From an uncultured Dehalococcoidia bacterium (lineage in GTDB: Bacteria > Chloroflexota > Dehalococcoidia > Lucifugimonadales > UBA3495): a stretch of 64,000 nt of DNA. The DNA lies in NCBI GenBank assembly GCA_951812625.1, contig CATOSP010000003.1, positions 309,335-373,334 on the forward strand. Direction: 5' to 3'. This document shows, in pieces, positions 44,157-54,833 of the stretch. Position 1 is the first letter of the stretch; each line of letters opens with the position of its first letter. The position numbers were made by a program, and so were the translations under genes. The notes under the pieces were generated by a model, which was not told the origin of the DNA, made no database searches, and saw only the letters and a list, made by a program, of their open reading frames with translations.

Positions 44157-46811
44157 ATGTCTCACCTCGGCCACCGTCTTAACTTCCATGGTTGGTTGGC
44201 TACTGGTCGAATGGCGATCGAGGTGCTTGAGCCTCTGATGATAGTCATCCTTCATACAGCCCGTGGCCTTCCCATCCTGCTCACGACAGTGGCATTTGCA
44301 GTTGTGTCCTTCGTAATCCCACCCTTCCCTTGGCAGCCTGAGGCTGGGGAAGCAGGGGAGCTTCTCGGAACCCTTCTCACCGCCCAGGCGGCGATCGCGG
44401 CACTAACGCTGGCGGTCACGCTCTTTGTGATGCAGGGCGTCAGCGCCAGACAAGACGTTGACGACCGGATGTACCGCGAATATGTACGTCGATCTCGGAT
44501 ACGGCACATCTTTTGGGGCAGCTTAGGAGCCGTGTTTCTCACAGGTGCTGCTCTAATGGTGGGAAGCGTCGTTAAAGATACCGGCTTACCACCTAGTAGC
44601 CACAATATAATCTTGATCGCAGCAGTAGGGTTCATCGCCAACCTATCGCTCGCAGGCCTTCTCTTCGAAAGGGCAATCCACCTTACCCATCCACAGGAAT
44701 GGCGGTCTCTCCGACGGTATGTAAACGAGCGTGACGTGCGTGGAGCGGTCCTAGCATTTCTGAGCAGGAACCGGCGAGCGGCTGCGTCCATCGAGGCAAT
44801 GCAACCAGACTTGACCACGGTGTCCCCAGATCCTGGGGAAGGTTCGGCCGATGAAGCAATTCGGGTGCTGGTGGGCGATGCACGCAGGGCGGTGAATGAG
44901 CGTAGGCACGCAGAATTCAAGCGATCCCTAGAATCAATCGAGGGGCTTGTTTCGTACGCAATGGACCTGATCGAGGGCGAGGGTATCAGCTGGGGGATCC
45001 CCGAGTCGCAGCCACAGTGGCCTCCGATGAGGGAGTTAGGGCTGAACATTGAATCGTTACGCGAAGATGTGATCCGAAATAATAGCCAGGAGTACGTGCT
45101 CGAACTTCTGAGTCTAGACTACTGGCTCTCTAGCACTGGAATACACCGACGTTGTGGGGAGCTCTTCGCGGTGGGCCTTGATGGCTATCGCAGGAACTTC
45201 CAAGTCGCGAACCGCATAAGCGGTGGGGAGTTCCGAGAGATGCTGCTTGGACACGTATGGCTGGCCGGAAGCGAGTTTGTCTTTGGTGTAGAGCCAAAGG
45301 TCGCGTTCCCTTTCGTCAGGGAGATGGTACGACATCAGGGACGCATGCTATCCGACGCGATGGCAGCTGGTCTCCCGAAAAACTATACGAGACTGCACAC
45401 GGAATTTGAGACCCTCCTTCGGGGTGTCCGATCGGACTGGCGAACCGACAGTTGGCTGCCTTCAGAGTCAGCATTACTGTACGAGCGGTTGGACCAGCAC
45501 TACCGGATCACCCTAATGGGCCTCGGAGGACGTGCCATGATCCTCGCGGATTCGAGCAAGATGCCCGATACGAGCCCGTACCTCAACGTAGCGCGAGGAG
45601 CTTATCCCGACCCGAAGACGTTAGCAGACGACGTTGCCCAGTCACTCGTGCACGAGAACCGCTTGGCTTTCTCCCAGTGGCGCGAATGGGAGATGGAGGA
45701 TGTCGGTCGAAACCAACCCCGTTTCATTTCTCCGGAAAAGTATCCCCTCACGTTCTTCGCTGTGCGCCTCATGGAACTCGCTGTCGACCAGGTCACGGCT
45801 CTCGATCTGCACGGCAGCGCGAAGCGGGTTTCAGACTGGTTTGTAAACAACTCGAAACGGCTTGAAGGCCATGTTCGCGAGGACACCGGCGTGACTAAAC
45901 ATCAGCATAGAGAGCGTGCGGCTGATGCTCTGCAGGGAGCCGTGCGTGGAGACGAGGTCGCGGAGGACCACGAAATCATCGGGCGCGAACTCAGTGTGGA
46001 CAGAATCTCTGCTTTCACGTCCGGGGTGTATGCAGCTGCATTCTCAGGCAACTCGGTTGAGCCGCTATTTGAGCGGTCGGGAGCCTTCCTATACCTTTCC
46101 GACGCTTCAGATGGCGCTCCTTCGGAGCGCGGGCTTTATGAGCTCCTCCCAAGAGCTTCCTTGACAGTCTCACCGGAGAACGCCCCAACTTTCTACCACC
46201 CCCTAGAAGGGCATCAGTGGGGACAGAGGCTATACCAAGACGAGCTCCAACAACTCTGCATGGCACTCGACAACGCACCTCACATCACAGGTTTATTGGA
46301 CGCACCAGGTGAATTGCTGCGGGTAATCGACGAGGCCCAAGACGACCTTAACCCATCGGGTGAGATGGTTGTTGTTCTCGCCGGGAATTGGAGAGACCTT
46401 GTAGTGGCTCTCATCGTGGAAGACCCAGAAGGATATGAGCGGCAATGGCGACTGCCGGAGGGGAACCAAGAAGGGAGGATGGGACGTTACCGAGGTCACC
46501 AGATCCTCAGGGGTCCGGCAGATGGTGAGCGCTGTCTATACATCGTCGAGCCGGGGGCGTGGGGTTGCTTCGTGCGCGCCCAGTTCGAAGCTGAACAAGA
46601 CCTACGTGTTGAAGTCAACTCTATATCCGTCGAACGAGCACGCGAACTCTTGGCCGCAAATCCCGGTCACTACTCCACTGAGCCCGACGAAGATGCGAAG
46701 CTGCGGAAGTTACAAACCTGTGTAGAGTTGGCGATTGGTGCCCGGATCGAGTTCCGCATAAAAGACCCCTCTCGCGCAAGACGAATCACGCGGGTTCACC
46801 AAATAGACTAG
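44157..46811 (+). CDS. Large membrane-anchored protein of unknown function
   Basis: 884 residues from the ATG at 44157 (AAGGA about ten bases upstream). The N-terminal 175 residues hold about four membrane helices (LPILLTTVAFAVVSFVI, LLTAQAAIAALTLAVTLFVM, IFWGSLGAVFLTGAALMVG and IILIAAVGFIANLSLAGLLF). The remaining 700 residues look cytoplasmic, rich in charged helices, with no motif I recognise. The topology recalls membrane-anchored sensors or effectors of defence islands, but that is a guess. Codon choice is less GC-rich than in the restriction genes. Its stop codon TAG coincides with the CTAG target of the IS5-family element that follows, so the original C terminus may have been altered. 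Confidence 0.8.
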   Translation: MSHLGHRLNFHGWLATGRMAIEVLEPLMIVILHTARGLPILLTTVAFAVVSFVIPPFPWQPEAGEAGELLGTLLTAQAAIAALTLAVTLFVMQGVSARQDVDDRMYREYVRRSRIRHIFWGSLGAVFLTGAALMVGSVVKDTGLPPSSHNIILIAAVGFIANLSLAGLLFERAIHLTHPQEWRSLRRYVNERDVRGAVLAFLSRNRRAAASIEAMQPDLTTVSPDPGEGSADEAIRVLVGDARRAVNERRHAEFKRSLESIEGLVSYAMDLIEGEGISWGIPESQPQWPPMRELGLNIESLREDVIRNNSQEYVLELLSLDYWLSSTGIHRRCGELFAVGLDGYRRNFQVANRISGGEFREMLLGHVWLAGSEFVFGVEPKVAFPFVREMVRHQGRMLSDAMAAGLPKNYTRLHTEFETLLRGVRSDWRTDSWLPSESALLYERLDQHYRITLMGLGGRAMILADSSKMPDTSPYLNVARGAYPDPKTLADDVAQSLVHENRLAFSQWREWEMEDVGRNQPRFISPEKYPLTFFAVRLMELAVDQVTALDLHGSAKRVSDWFVNNSKRLEGHVREDTGVTKHQHRERAADALQGAVRGDEVAEDHEIIGRELSVDRISAFTSGVYAAAFSGNSVEPLFERSGAFLYLSDASDGAPSERGLYELLPRASLTVSPENAPTFYHPLEGHQWGQRLYQDELQQLCMALDNAPHITGLLDAPGELLRVIDEAQDDLNPSGEMVVVLAGNWRDLVVALIVEDPEGYERQWRLPEGNQEGRMGRYRGHQILRGPADGERCLYIVEPGAWGCFVRAQFEAEQDLRVEVNSISVERARELLAANPGHYSTEPDEDAKLRKLQTCVELAIGARIEFRIKDPSRARRITRVHQID

Positions 46812-47616
46812 ACTCTGTTGACATTTCACCGCAACCAGATGAGAGCGGCAGTAAAATGGAGGAAGCCAAGGTATCTGGTGTCCAACTTCTCAAACCGGGA
46901 GAAGACCCGGCGGTAATGCTTTATTTTGTTGATGAAGCATTCGACCAGATGACGCTCCCGGTATAAATCTGCATCGTAGTTGGAGGGTTGCTTACGGTTG
47001 GAGCGTGGGGGAATCACCGGCGTCATGCCATGCTCCAGAATGTGCTGGCGAAACCCTTGGGGATCATACCCTTTGTCAGCCAGCACATACTCACCTTCAT
47101 AACCGTCTATCAGCCCCTCGGCCTGCGTGATGTCGTGCTGTTGTCCTCCAGTCAGGATGAAGCGCAAGGGATTGCCCAGACTATCCACGCTCACGTGGAC
47201 CTTGGTGCTGAACCCGCCGCGGCTCCGGCCCAGGGCCTGGGTTGCTTGGCCTCCTTTTTTGGGGGCGCTCCCGCAGCGCAGGGGTGGGCCCGGACCAACG
47301 TGCTGTCGATGATGAGGTATTCCATATCCGGGTCGTCGGCGAAATGCTGATGCAACAGTTCCCAGATACCCCGGTCGGCCCAGCGGGCAAACCTTTTGTA
47401 GACGCTGTTCCAGTTCCCATACTCCGCTGGAAGGAGCCGCCATTGGGCACCCGAGCGATCGACCCACAGGACGGCTTCTATAAAACGTCGGCATTCTTCT
47501 TCCTGACCGACGTACAGTTCGGTGCGACTACGCAAGAACTGGAGAATCTTGGTCCATTTATCTGGAGAGAGTTCAAGTCTTGACATAGTTCCATTGTAAC
47601 CAAATGTCAACACAGC
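46812..47616 (-). mobile_element. IS5-family insertion sequence (fourth copy, different subgroup)
   Basis: 805 bp with ends ACTCTGTTGACATTT and AAATGTCAACACAGC (two mismatches), flanked by CTAG at 46808-46811 and 47617-47620. The left CTAG contains the stop codon of the 884-residue protein; the right CTAG is also the left flank of MITE C. Confidence 0.88.
46826..47586 (-). CDS. IS5-family transposase, two overlapping frames (IS427-like)
   Basis: ORF A from the ATG at 47586 has [35 protein letters not shown] and the first Asp in [21 protein letters not shown], ending at 46826, gives [34 protein letters not shown] and [21 protein letters not shown] with the catalytic Glu. The frames meet at a C5A6 run on the coding strand near 47255, a classic frameshift site. 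All DDE residues are present. Confidence 0.86.
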
Positions 47617-47620
47617 CTAG

Positions 47621-47764
47621 TACTACAGTCGCAGATGAGTGACTTTAGGGCCGTAGGGCCTTGAAGGCTGTGGAAATTAGCTCCGGCTTATCCATCTGCA
47701 ATAGATGAAACCAAGCTGATTGAGAGTCCATAAATGCTGTCCGAGTGGATGTGCGACTGTAGTA
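47621..47764. mobile_element. 144-bp IS701-type MITE C
   Basis: Begins TACTACAGTCGCAGATG and ends GGATGTGCGACTGTAGTA, flanked by CTAG on both sides (47617-47620 and 47765-47768). No coding capacity; interior differs from MITEs A and B. Confidence 0.85.
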
Positions 47765-47768
47765 CTAG

Positions 47769-48112
47769 CTTGGACTCTTTTGCCGAACATTAACACCCTT
47801 GTATCTTGGCTTAGTGGATAATTTCCTCAGCCGTGTGTTTCCCCTTGGGCATGTCTCGTCCCTCCGTTTTGTCCAGAATCCCAACATCGATCCCAGATCG
47901 ATTCTCGGGGGTCAGGTCACTTCTGATGGCCGAACCTAGTCTTCGAGAGGGAAATACAGCAAGTACATATCTTATTTGCACAATTACCGATGTTAAGAAT
48001 ATATATCTAACGTTCTATTGACTGCAAATAGTAGACATTGGTTCAACTCATTGTTATATTACGTTGACACTAGAAGCAATCGGCGAAATTGCGCATTCTT
48101 GGAGGTGTTCGG
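47769..48112. other. Intergenic stretch upstream of the ABC transporter
   Basis: AT-richer than the rest of the window. No gene is supported; a promoter is proposed at 48032-48060. Confidence 0.5.
48032..48060 (+). promoter_or_regulatory. Candidate promoter of the ABC transporter
   Basis: TAGACA (48032-48037) and TATATT (48055-48060) are 17 bases apart, and the -10 box ends 52 bases before the ATG of the binding protein. Confidence 0.5.
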
Positions 48113-49981
48113 ATGCAAAAAGGGAAGAACTACTCCAGAAAACTATGGATTCACATTCTCATATTAGCATCGTTGGCTTTTATCCTTTCTTGCGGCGGCG
48201 CTGCTCCTGAAACCACAATTGTTGAGAAAGAGGTGATAAGGGAAGTCCCCAAAGAAATTGTGGTCGAGAAAGAAGTCGTGAGGGAGGTGGTTCGAGAGGT
48301 AATGGTTACGGTTACGCCAATGCCCGTCGTGGTTCAGCGTCCCTGGGAACGCTGGGCTGACCAGGGAAAATACGGTGGGGGTGAGATCCCCTTCGTGGCT
48401 GCCAGGGACCCAGGATTCTGGGACCTCCATTACGCCTCCAGCCTAAATACCGCACTGATCCCGTCGGGTGTGCGGTTCAATCAACTCTTGGAGTTCGACC
48501 CGGTCAATCCCGATGAGGTCATCGGCGACCTGGCGGAGAGTTGGGAGGTCAACCCCGCAGGCGACGCATATACGTTCAGGCTCCATGACGCCAGGTTCAC
48601 CGACGGAACGCCGGTCACGGCTCAGGACGTAGTCTACAGCATCGACCGCTGGGTCGAGCCCGGAGCGATCCGTTCCAGGACCGGCGTAATGCGCAGCTTC
48701 TATGATCCCGGCAATGCCAGGGCCATCGATGACAAGACCGTCGAGATCAAGCTAAAGATTCCGGCGGGCACCTTCACCCGCTGGATGGCCAGCGACTGGA
48801 TGAAGATTTACCCGCAGCACGTTGTCGAGGGACAGTCCCAAGACGACCTGAACTGTTGCCCCGAGAACCTGATCGGGTCCGGTCCTTTCATCTTCAAGTC
48901 TTGGGAGAGGGGCGATTCATACTCCCATGAGAAAAACCCCGATTACTTCAAGGCCGGCCTGCCCTATCTGGACGGCTTCAAGGTGTTCCTAATCAAGGAC
49001 TACCAGCGGAGAGTCGCCTCCATTAAGACCGAGCAGGTCATGGGGGATTATCGGATGAGCAGCGGGGTCCGGGTAGACGATCTGCCGACCCTGGAGAAAG
49101 AGACCGAAGGCCGGGTCCGGGGAATCGTTTCCCCGAATACCTTCATCACCGGTTACATGCAGTCGGTGAACAAGCCCCCGTTCGATGATCCCAGAGTCCG
49201 GCGCGCCATCTACCTGGTGACGGACCGGTTGGAACTGAACAAATCGGCCCACCGGGGAGTATACAACATGGGGCAGTGGTTCCATCCGGGCCATGCCTTC
49301 ACCCCCGAGGAAGCTGCCCAGTGGCCCGGTTTCCGGTACGTAGACCCTCAGGGCAACGTAGTGACCAACCCATTCGCCCGGGACAACGTGGTGAAACATC
49401 CCGACGACATTGCCGAGGCCAAGCGTCTGATCAAAGAGGCGGGCGCAGAGGGTTTCAAGGGGACCTTTGCCGGCACTAACGCACAGGCGAACATCGACGC
49501 TAGAGCGGTGTTGAAGCAGCAACTTGAAGACGCCTTCGGTTGGGAGCTGACCCTTGATTCCAAACCGTTGGCCACATTCTACGTGGATCTGAGAGACAAC
49601 ACGCATCCCCTGTGGTATTTCGGCGGGCATGGCGCGGCGGTTGCCCTGCCCGACGACCTGCTTTTCCAGTTCTACATGCCGGAGGGGGCACGAAACCCGG
49701 CCCAGTGGTCCCATCCCACGATCCTAAACTTGAACGCCAGCCTCGCCGAGGAGTTCGATGCCCAACAGCGGCAGGTCATACTCCGAGAGATGGTCGAGGA
49801 CGTCTTCCTGACCGGGGAGGGCCAGTGGATTCCGCTCATCTGGATAGTTTCGGGATCGGCCCTGAACGTGAAAATAAGGAACTATCATACTCCCAAGGCG
49901 AACTTCACGACTCACATCGTGCATAAGCTGGAACATCTCTGGTATGACCCCGACGCGACTCCTCAGACACCTCCTCCATAG
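48113..49981 (+). CDS. ABC transporter substrate-binding lipoprotein, family 5 (peptide/nickel type)
   Basis: 622 residues from the ATG at 48113, with a strong GGAGGTG site five bases upstream. Signal peptide with lipobox ILSC (Cys 27), then a stalk of Glu/Val repeats (EKEVIREVPKEIVVEKEVV) that likely spaces the domain from the membrane. The SBP_bac_5 domain follows: VIGDLAESWEVNPAGDAYTF, LHDARFTDGTPVTAQDVVYSI and FDDPRVRRAIYLVTDR. Substrate probably a peptide or other small organic compound. The two permease genes follow; no ATPase genes are in this locus, so these must be elsewhere. Confidence 0.93.
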   Translation: MQKGKNYSRKLWIHILILASLAFILSCGGAAPETTIVEKEVIREVPKEIVVEKEVVREVVREVMVTVTPMPVVVQRPWERWADQGKYGGGEIPFVAARDPGFWDLHYASSLNTALIPSGVRFNQLLEFDPVNPDEVIGDLAESWEVNPAGDAYTFRLHDARFTDGTPVTAQDVVYSIDRWVEPGAIRSRTGVMRSFYDPGNARAIDDKTVEIKLKIPAGTFTRWMASDWMKIYPQHVVEGQSQDDLNCCPENLIGSGPFIFKSWERGDSYSHEKNPDYFKAGLPYLDGFKVFLIKDYQRRVASIKTEQVMGDYRMSSGVRVDDLPTLEKETEGRVRGIVSPNTFITGYMQSVNKPPFDDPRVRRAIYLVTDRLELNKSAHRGVYNMGQWFHPGHAFTPEEAAQWPGFRYVDPQGNVVTNPFARDNVVKHPDDIAEAKRLIKEAGAEGFKGTFAGTNAQANIDARAVLKQQLEDAFGWELTLDSKPLATFYVDLRDNTHPLWYFGGHGAAVALPDDLLFQFYMPEGARNPAQWSHPTILNLNASLAEEFDAQQRQVILREMVEDVFLTGEGQWIPLIWIVSGSALNVKIRNYHTPKANFTTHIVHKLEHLWYDPDATPQTPPP

Positions 49982-49996
49982 TCCTGAGCAGTCGCT

Positions 49997-50028
49997 AATG
50001 CCGCCGATACATCGGTATCGGCGGCATT
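49997..50028 (+). terminator. Hairpin between binding protein and permease genes
   Basis: AATGCCGCCGATAC-ATCG-GTATCGGCGGCATT is a perfect 14-bp stem with a 4-base loop, 16 bases after the binding-protein stop. The following GGTTCATTG is not a strong T-run, so it may give partial termination or protect the mRNA 3' end, raising binding protein over permease. Confidence 0.7.
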
Positions 50029-50122
50029 GGTTCATTGTCGTCTTGCCAACCATTGAGAACGTCGCACCATACCACGCGCGGGGCCGGTTCGCGCGATTGG
50101 GCTACGTCCCTGGAGAGGAATC

Positions 50123-51091
50123 ATGGGCGGGTACGCAGTAAGAAGGATATTGCTCTTCATCCCCACGATCATCATCCTGACGATGATCGTATTCTTCGTC
50201 ATGTGGATAATCCCCGGTGACCCGGCGCTGTTCATCCTCACAGGCGGAGGCGAGGAAGACGGCGGTACAGGGGTGCGGGAGGAGGATCTGCAGAAACTCA
50301 GGCATGAGCTAGGTATCGACCGGCCCCTCTACATCAGGTACGCCGACTGGGTGTGGGACCTCCTGCGAGGCGACTTCGGGGACTCCATCTGGTACAAGAT
50401 CCCGGTGATGGACGAGCTGAAGAACCGGTTCCCGGTGAGTATTCAGTTGGCGGTCATGGCCATCATAATCTCGGTGGTCTTGGCAGTGCCTCTAGGGGTG
50501 TTATCAGCGGTGAAGCAGGACACCCCGATTGATTATTTGGCGCGGCTGTTCACCATCTCAGGGGTGGCCCTTCCAACCTTCTGGATTGGGATCATGATCG
50601 TGTTCATCCTGGCATTCTGGTTCAACTGGCTGCCTCCCCTGGGGTATGCCAAGCTGTGGGAAGAGCCGTTGAAGAACTTGCAGCAGCTTATCTTCCCCGC
50701 CCTGGCGCTAGGGTTCCACGACCTGGCGGCAATCACCAGGTTGACCCGATCGTCCATGCTGGAGGTACTGAAGGACGACTACATCAGGACGGCCCGGTCG
50801 AAAGGGCTACGGGAAGCGGTGGTCCTGTTCCGTCACGCCCTGAAGAACGCGATCCTGCCGGTGCTTACGGTGTCCGGGCTGCGGTTTGCGGGTCTTCTGG
50901 GCGGGGTGGTGATCATCGAAAACATCTTCGTCGTGCCGGGAATCGGGAACTTGTTGATCGACGCCATAATCCATCAGGACTTCATCGTAATCCAGGCCGT
51001 TGTGGTGCTGACAGCAGTCATAGTGGTGTGTCTCAACCTCGTTGTGGACCTTCTCTACGGGGTGATTGACCCCAGGATCCGCTACAGCTAG
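50123..51091 (+). CDS. ABC transporter permease, DppB-type
   Basis: 322 residues with six membrane helices, beginning YAVRRILLFIPTIIILTMIVFF. The extracytoplasmic segment GDPALFILTGGGEED and REEDLQKLRHELGIDRPLYIRY, and the ATPase-contact loop containing LKDDYIRTARSKGLRE, are as in DppB/OppB. GGAGAGGAATC precedes the ATG. It pairs with the DppC-type gene 23 bases downstream. Confidence 0.94.
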   Translation: MGGYAVRRILLFIPTIIILTMIVFFVMWIIPGDPALFILTGGGEEDGGTGVREEDLQKLRHELGIDRPLYIRYADWVWDLLRGDFGDSIWYKIPVMDELKNRFPVSIQLAVMAIIISVVLAVPLGVLSAVKQDTPIDYLARLFTISGVALPTFWIGIMIVFILAFWFNWLPPLGYAKLWEEPLKNLQQLIFPALALGFHDLAAITRLTRSSMLEVLKDDYIRTARSKGLREAVVLFRHALKNAILPVLTVSGLRFAGLLGGVVIIENIFVVPGIGNLLIDAIIHQDFIVIQAVVVLTAVIVVCLNLVVDLLYGVIDPRIRYS

Positions 51092-51114
51092 CACGGCCGT
51101 TAACTGGAGTGACC

Positions 51115-52023
51115 ATGATCGTCGGTAACAGAACACAAGAAGAGGGACTTCCGGAGTTTGCAGGAGGCCGTCAACCTCAACGGCTCTGGGAGGTCATACT
51201 CACATTCTCTAGGCGGAAGCCGGTGGGCGCAACCGGCGGGGTGATCCTGGTCGCTTTGGTGATCATCGCTATTACCGCCCCATGGATCTCCCCCTACGAC
51301 CCGTACGAGATTTTTGCCGATCACCGGAAAGCACCTCCCCAGATCGCCTACCCGTTAGGCACCGATCAACTGGGGCGGGACGTGTTGAGCCGCGTGTTCT
51401 ACGGCGCCCGCATCTCTCTGTACGTCGGCATTATCAGCGTGGCGGCGGGTATATCCTTGGGCTTTGTCCTGGGCGCAGTCAGCGCCTACATCGGTGGGAC
51501 TTTCGACCTGTTGTTTCAGCGCGTAGTAGATGCGATGATCGCCTTCCCAGGAATAATCTTGGCACTAACTCTAATCGCCGTGTTGGGTTCTTCGGTGAAT
51601 AATGTAATCTATGCGTTGGTCGCCGTATTATGGCCCGGCGCTTCCCGCACTGTCCGCTCTCAGGTGTTGAGTTTGAAAGAGATGGACTACGTCATCGCGG
51701 CTCGGGCGATTGGGATGTCTCCCGCCCGTATTGTAGTCCGACACATAATGCCGAACTGCTTCGCGCTCTACATCATCCTGGCGACGATCACCTTAGGGAC
51801 CGCCATTATCACGGAAGCGTCCCTCAGCTTCCTCGGGCTGGGGATACCAGGCGATGTTCCAAGTTGGGGCGGTATGCTGGCCAGAGCATCCCAGGAGTTT
51901 ATTAAGTCAGCCCCTTGGATTGCCCTTTCATCCGGCATAGCCATTGCTCTGGCAGTATTCGGGGTGAACCTCCTCGGAGACGCCTTGCGGGACGTCCTGG
52001 ACCCTAAGCTGAGGGGACGGTAA
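51115..52023 (+). CDS. ABC transporter permease, DppC-type
   Basis: 302 residues from the ATG at 51115 (GGAG at 51106-51109); a GTG two codons earlier is possible. It has the N-terminal DppC helix, the segment HPLGTDQLGRDV in the variant YPLGTDQLGRDVLSRVFYGA, six helices in all, and the EAA loop MDYVIAARAIGMSPARIVVRH. It forms the heterodimeric channel with the preceding permease. Confidence 0.94.
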   Translation: MIVGNRTQEEGLPEFAGGRQPQRLWEVILTFSRRKPVGATGGVILVALVIIAITAPWISPYDPYEIFADHRKAPPQIAYPLGTDQLGRDVLSRVFYGARISLYVGIISVAAGISLGFVLGAVSAYIGGTFDLLFQRVVDAMIAFPGIILALTLIAVLGSSVNNVIYALVAVLWPGASRTVRSQVLSLKEMDYVIAARAIGMSPARIVVRHIMPNCFALYIILATITLGTAIITEASLSFLGLGIPGDVPSWGGMLARASQEFIKSAPWIALSSGIAIALAVFGVNLLGDALRDVLDPKLRGR

Positions 52024-52092
52024 CCCTACCTGAGTCCTGCCGAAAATCCAACGCAACCGAGACTTCTATATCTCCCATCGCCTGTCGGCGAT

Positions 52093-53577
52093 ATGGTCAA
52101 AGACTTGGTGATCAACAATGCCCCAGGTCCAAGGAAAAATCTGGTACTTGTCTGCCCTAGTTGCTGGACCACAAGCCCGACCGACGCCTCCGCATGCCGC
52201 AAATGCTGGCGTTCATTAGCTGGAGTCGCTCCGGTAGCAGAGGAGGAAGGGGAGGGACTCTCTCGACGTCAACTGAGGCTGCGCCGGATCGTGGGCCGCC
52301 GAAACTTACTGGTAGGGATCCTGTTGCTCATGGGACTGGCCGTATGGCGGGTAGTTAACCTGTACGACCTGACTCCACTTATGTTTCGGCCACCGGAAGC
52401 CTCAACCTCGGTGACTGCGGAACCCAGTGGATTTGGGGTATGGGCCCAGCGAGGTGGGGATGCAGGAAACACCTCCTACACCCCAGAATTCCTCCAGGTC
52501 CCGGCTAGAGTCAAATGGCACTTTTTCACCGAAATGGAATGGGCATATGAGACACAGAGGGCCCTGGTGTCGTCTCCCGCGATCGCCGGGGACAGGGTGT
52601 TCATATCCACAGAGGATGGTCGCATCATTGCATTAGATACGGCTACTGGTGAGGGTATATGGGAGTATCTCGGAGGTTCTCCATCGAGGTCTTCTCCTGT
52701 TGTAACCGGACAGCTGGTCCTGGCCGCTCTGCGTTCAGGCGAAGTGATTGCCCTAAACAGGTCCCGCGGAACGCCAGTGTGGACAGTGCACCTCGAGAGT
52801 CTCGTGTACGCTCCTCCGATTGCCGTGGACGGGACAGCATATGTCGCCACGATAGAGGGCGAGTTGATAGCTCTGGATGTTTCCACTGGGAAGCGGCGAT
52901 GGGCTTTCGATACTGGGGAACGGATCGCCTCAAGAGTAGCTTACGAGGCAGGAAGCCTGGCCGTAGTGTCCGAAAGCAACGTGGTTTACGTTGTGGATGC
53001 CGCAACGGGGCGGAGGAGCCTGATTTATGATACGGAGCGGCGCAGGAACAAGGTTGGCGGTGCGGCAGTAACGGGCAATACCGTATACGTCGGTTCTGCA
53101 GGTGGAATCATTTGGGCCTTGGACCGACGGGCCGTGACACGACCCTTGGGCAGGTCAGTGTTCTATTGGAAGGTCAAACTCTACGAGGCCCAGGTATTTT
53201 CCCGCGTGCCGATTCAGAAGGGTACAGTGTGGGTCTGGAGAGTTGGGGGAGACCTGTTGGGAGCGCCGGCGGTGGGCCCACAAACGGTGTATTTCAGCAC
53301 GGTGCAGGGTCGGGTACTCGCTCGCGACCGGTCCACCGGAGAACGGTTATGGGCTACCAGCGTGGGGGAGGAAATTACTACTCCCGTCACTGCCACTGGG
53401 AACATCGTACTTGTGGGGACCTCGGAAGGAAGGTTGGTGGGGCTGGATTCCGAGGTCGGAGAAGTGAAGTGGACGTTTCAAGTCGGCGAGGGAAGTATCA
53501 CTGACTCTCCAGTCGTCGCAGGAGGCACAATCTACGTCGTATCACAGGATGGTGGCTTCTACGCCTTGTCCAGATAA
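52093..53577 (+). CDS. Membrane-anchored PQQ-type beta-propeller protein with zinc ribbon
   Basis: 494 residues. N-terminal zinc ribbon CPSCWTTSPTDASACRKCW (Cys pairs near 21-24 and 35-38), a basic helix, one membrane helix (NLLVGILLLMGLAVWRVV) and a beta-propeller of seven or so repeats such as SSPAIAGDRVFISTEDGRII and ALDTATGEGIWEY. BamB and quinoprotein-like proteins share this fold. No catalytic residues are evident, so a scaffold or binding role is likely. Starts about 70 bases after the permease gene; may be co-transcribed. Confidence 0.88.
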   Translation: MVKDLVINNAPGPRKNLVLVCPSCWTTSPTDASACRKCWRSLAGVAPVAEEEGEGLSRRQLRLRRIVGRRNLLVGILLLMGLAVWRVVNLYDLTPLMFRPPEASTSVTAEPSGFGVWAQRGGDAGNTSYTPEFLQVPARVKWHFFTEMEWAYETQRALVSSPAIAGDRVFISTEDGRIIALDTATGEGIWEYLGGSPSRSSPVVTGQLVLAALRSGEVIALNRSRGTPVWTVHLESLVYAPPIAVDGTAYVATIEGELIALDVSTGKRRWAFDTGERIASRVAYEAGSLAVVSESNVVYVVDAATGRRSLIYDTERRRNKVGGAAVTGNTVYVGSAGGIIWALDRRAVTRPLGRSVFYWKVKLYEAQVFSRVPIQKGTVWVWRVGGDLLGAPAVGPQTVYFSTVQGRVLARDRSTGERLWATSVGEEITTPVTATGNIVLVGTSEGRLVGLDSEVGEVKWTFQVGEGSITDSPVVAGGTIYVVSQDGGFYALSR

Positions 53578-53604
53578 CCGTATGTAGGGTTTCGTTTGCT
53601 TCTA

Positions 53605-54825
<1,221 letters not shown>

Positions 54826-54833
54826 TAATCTTG

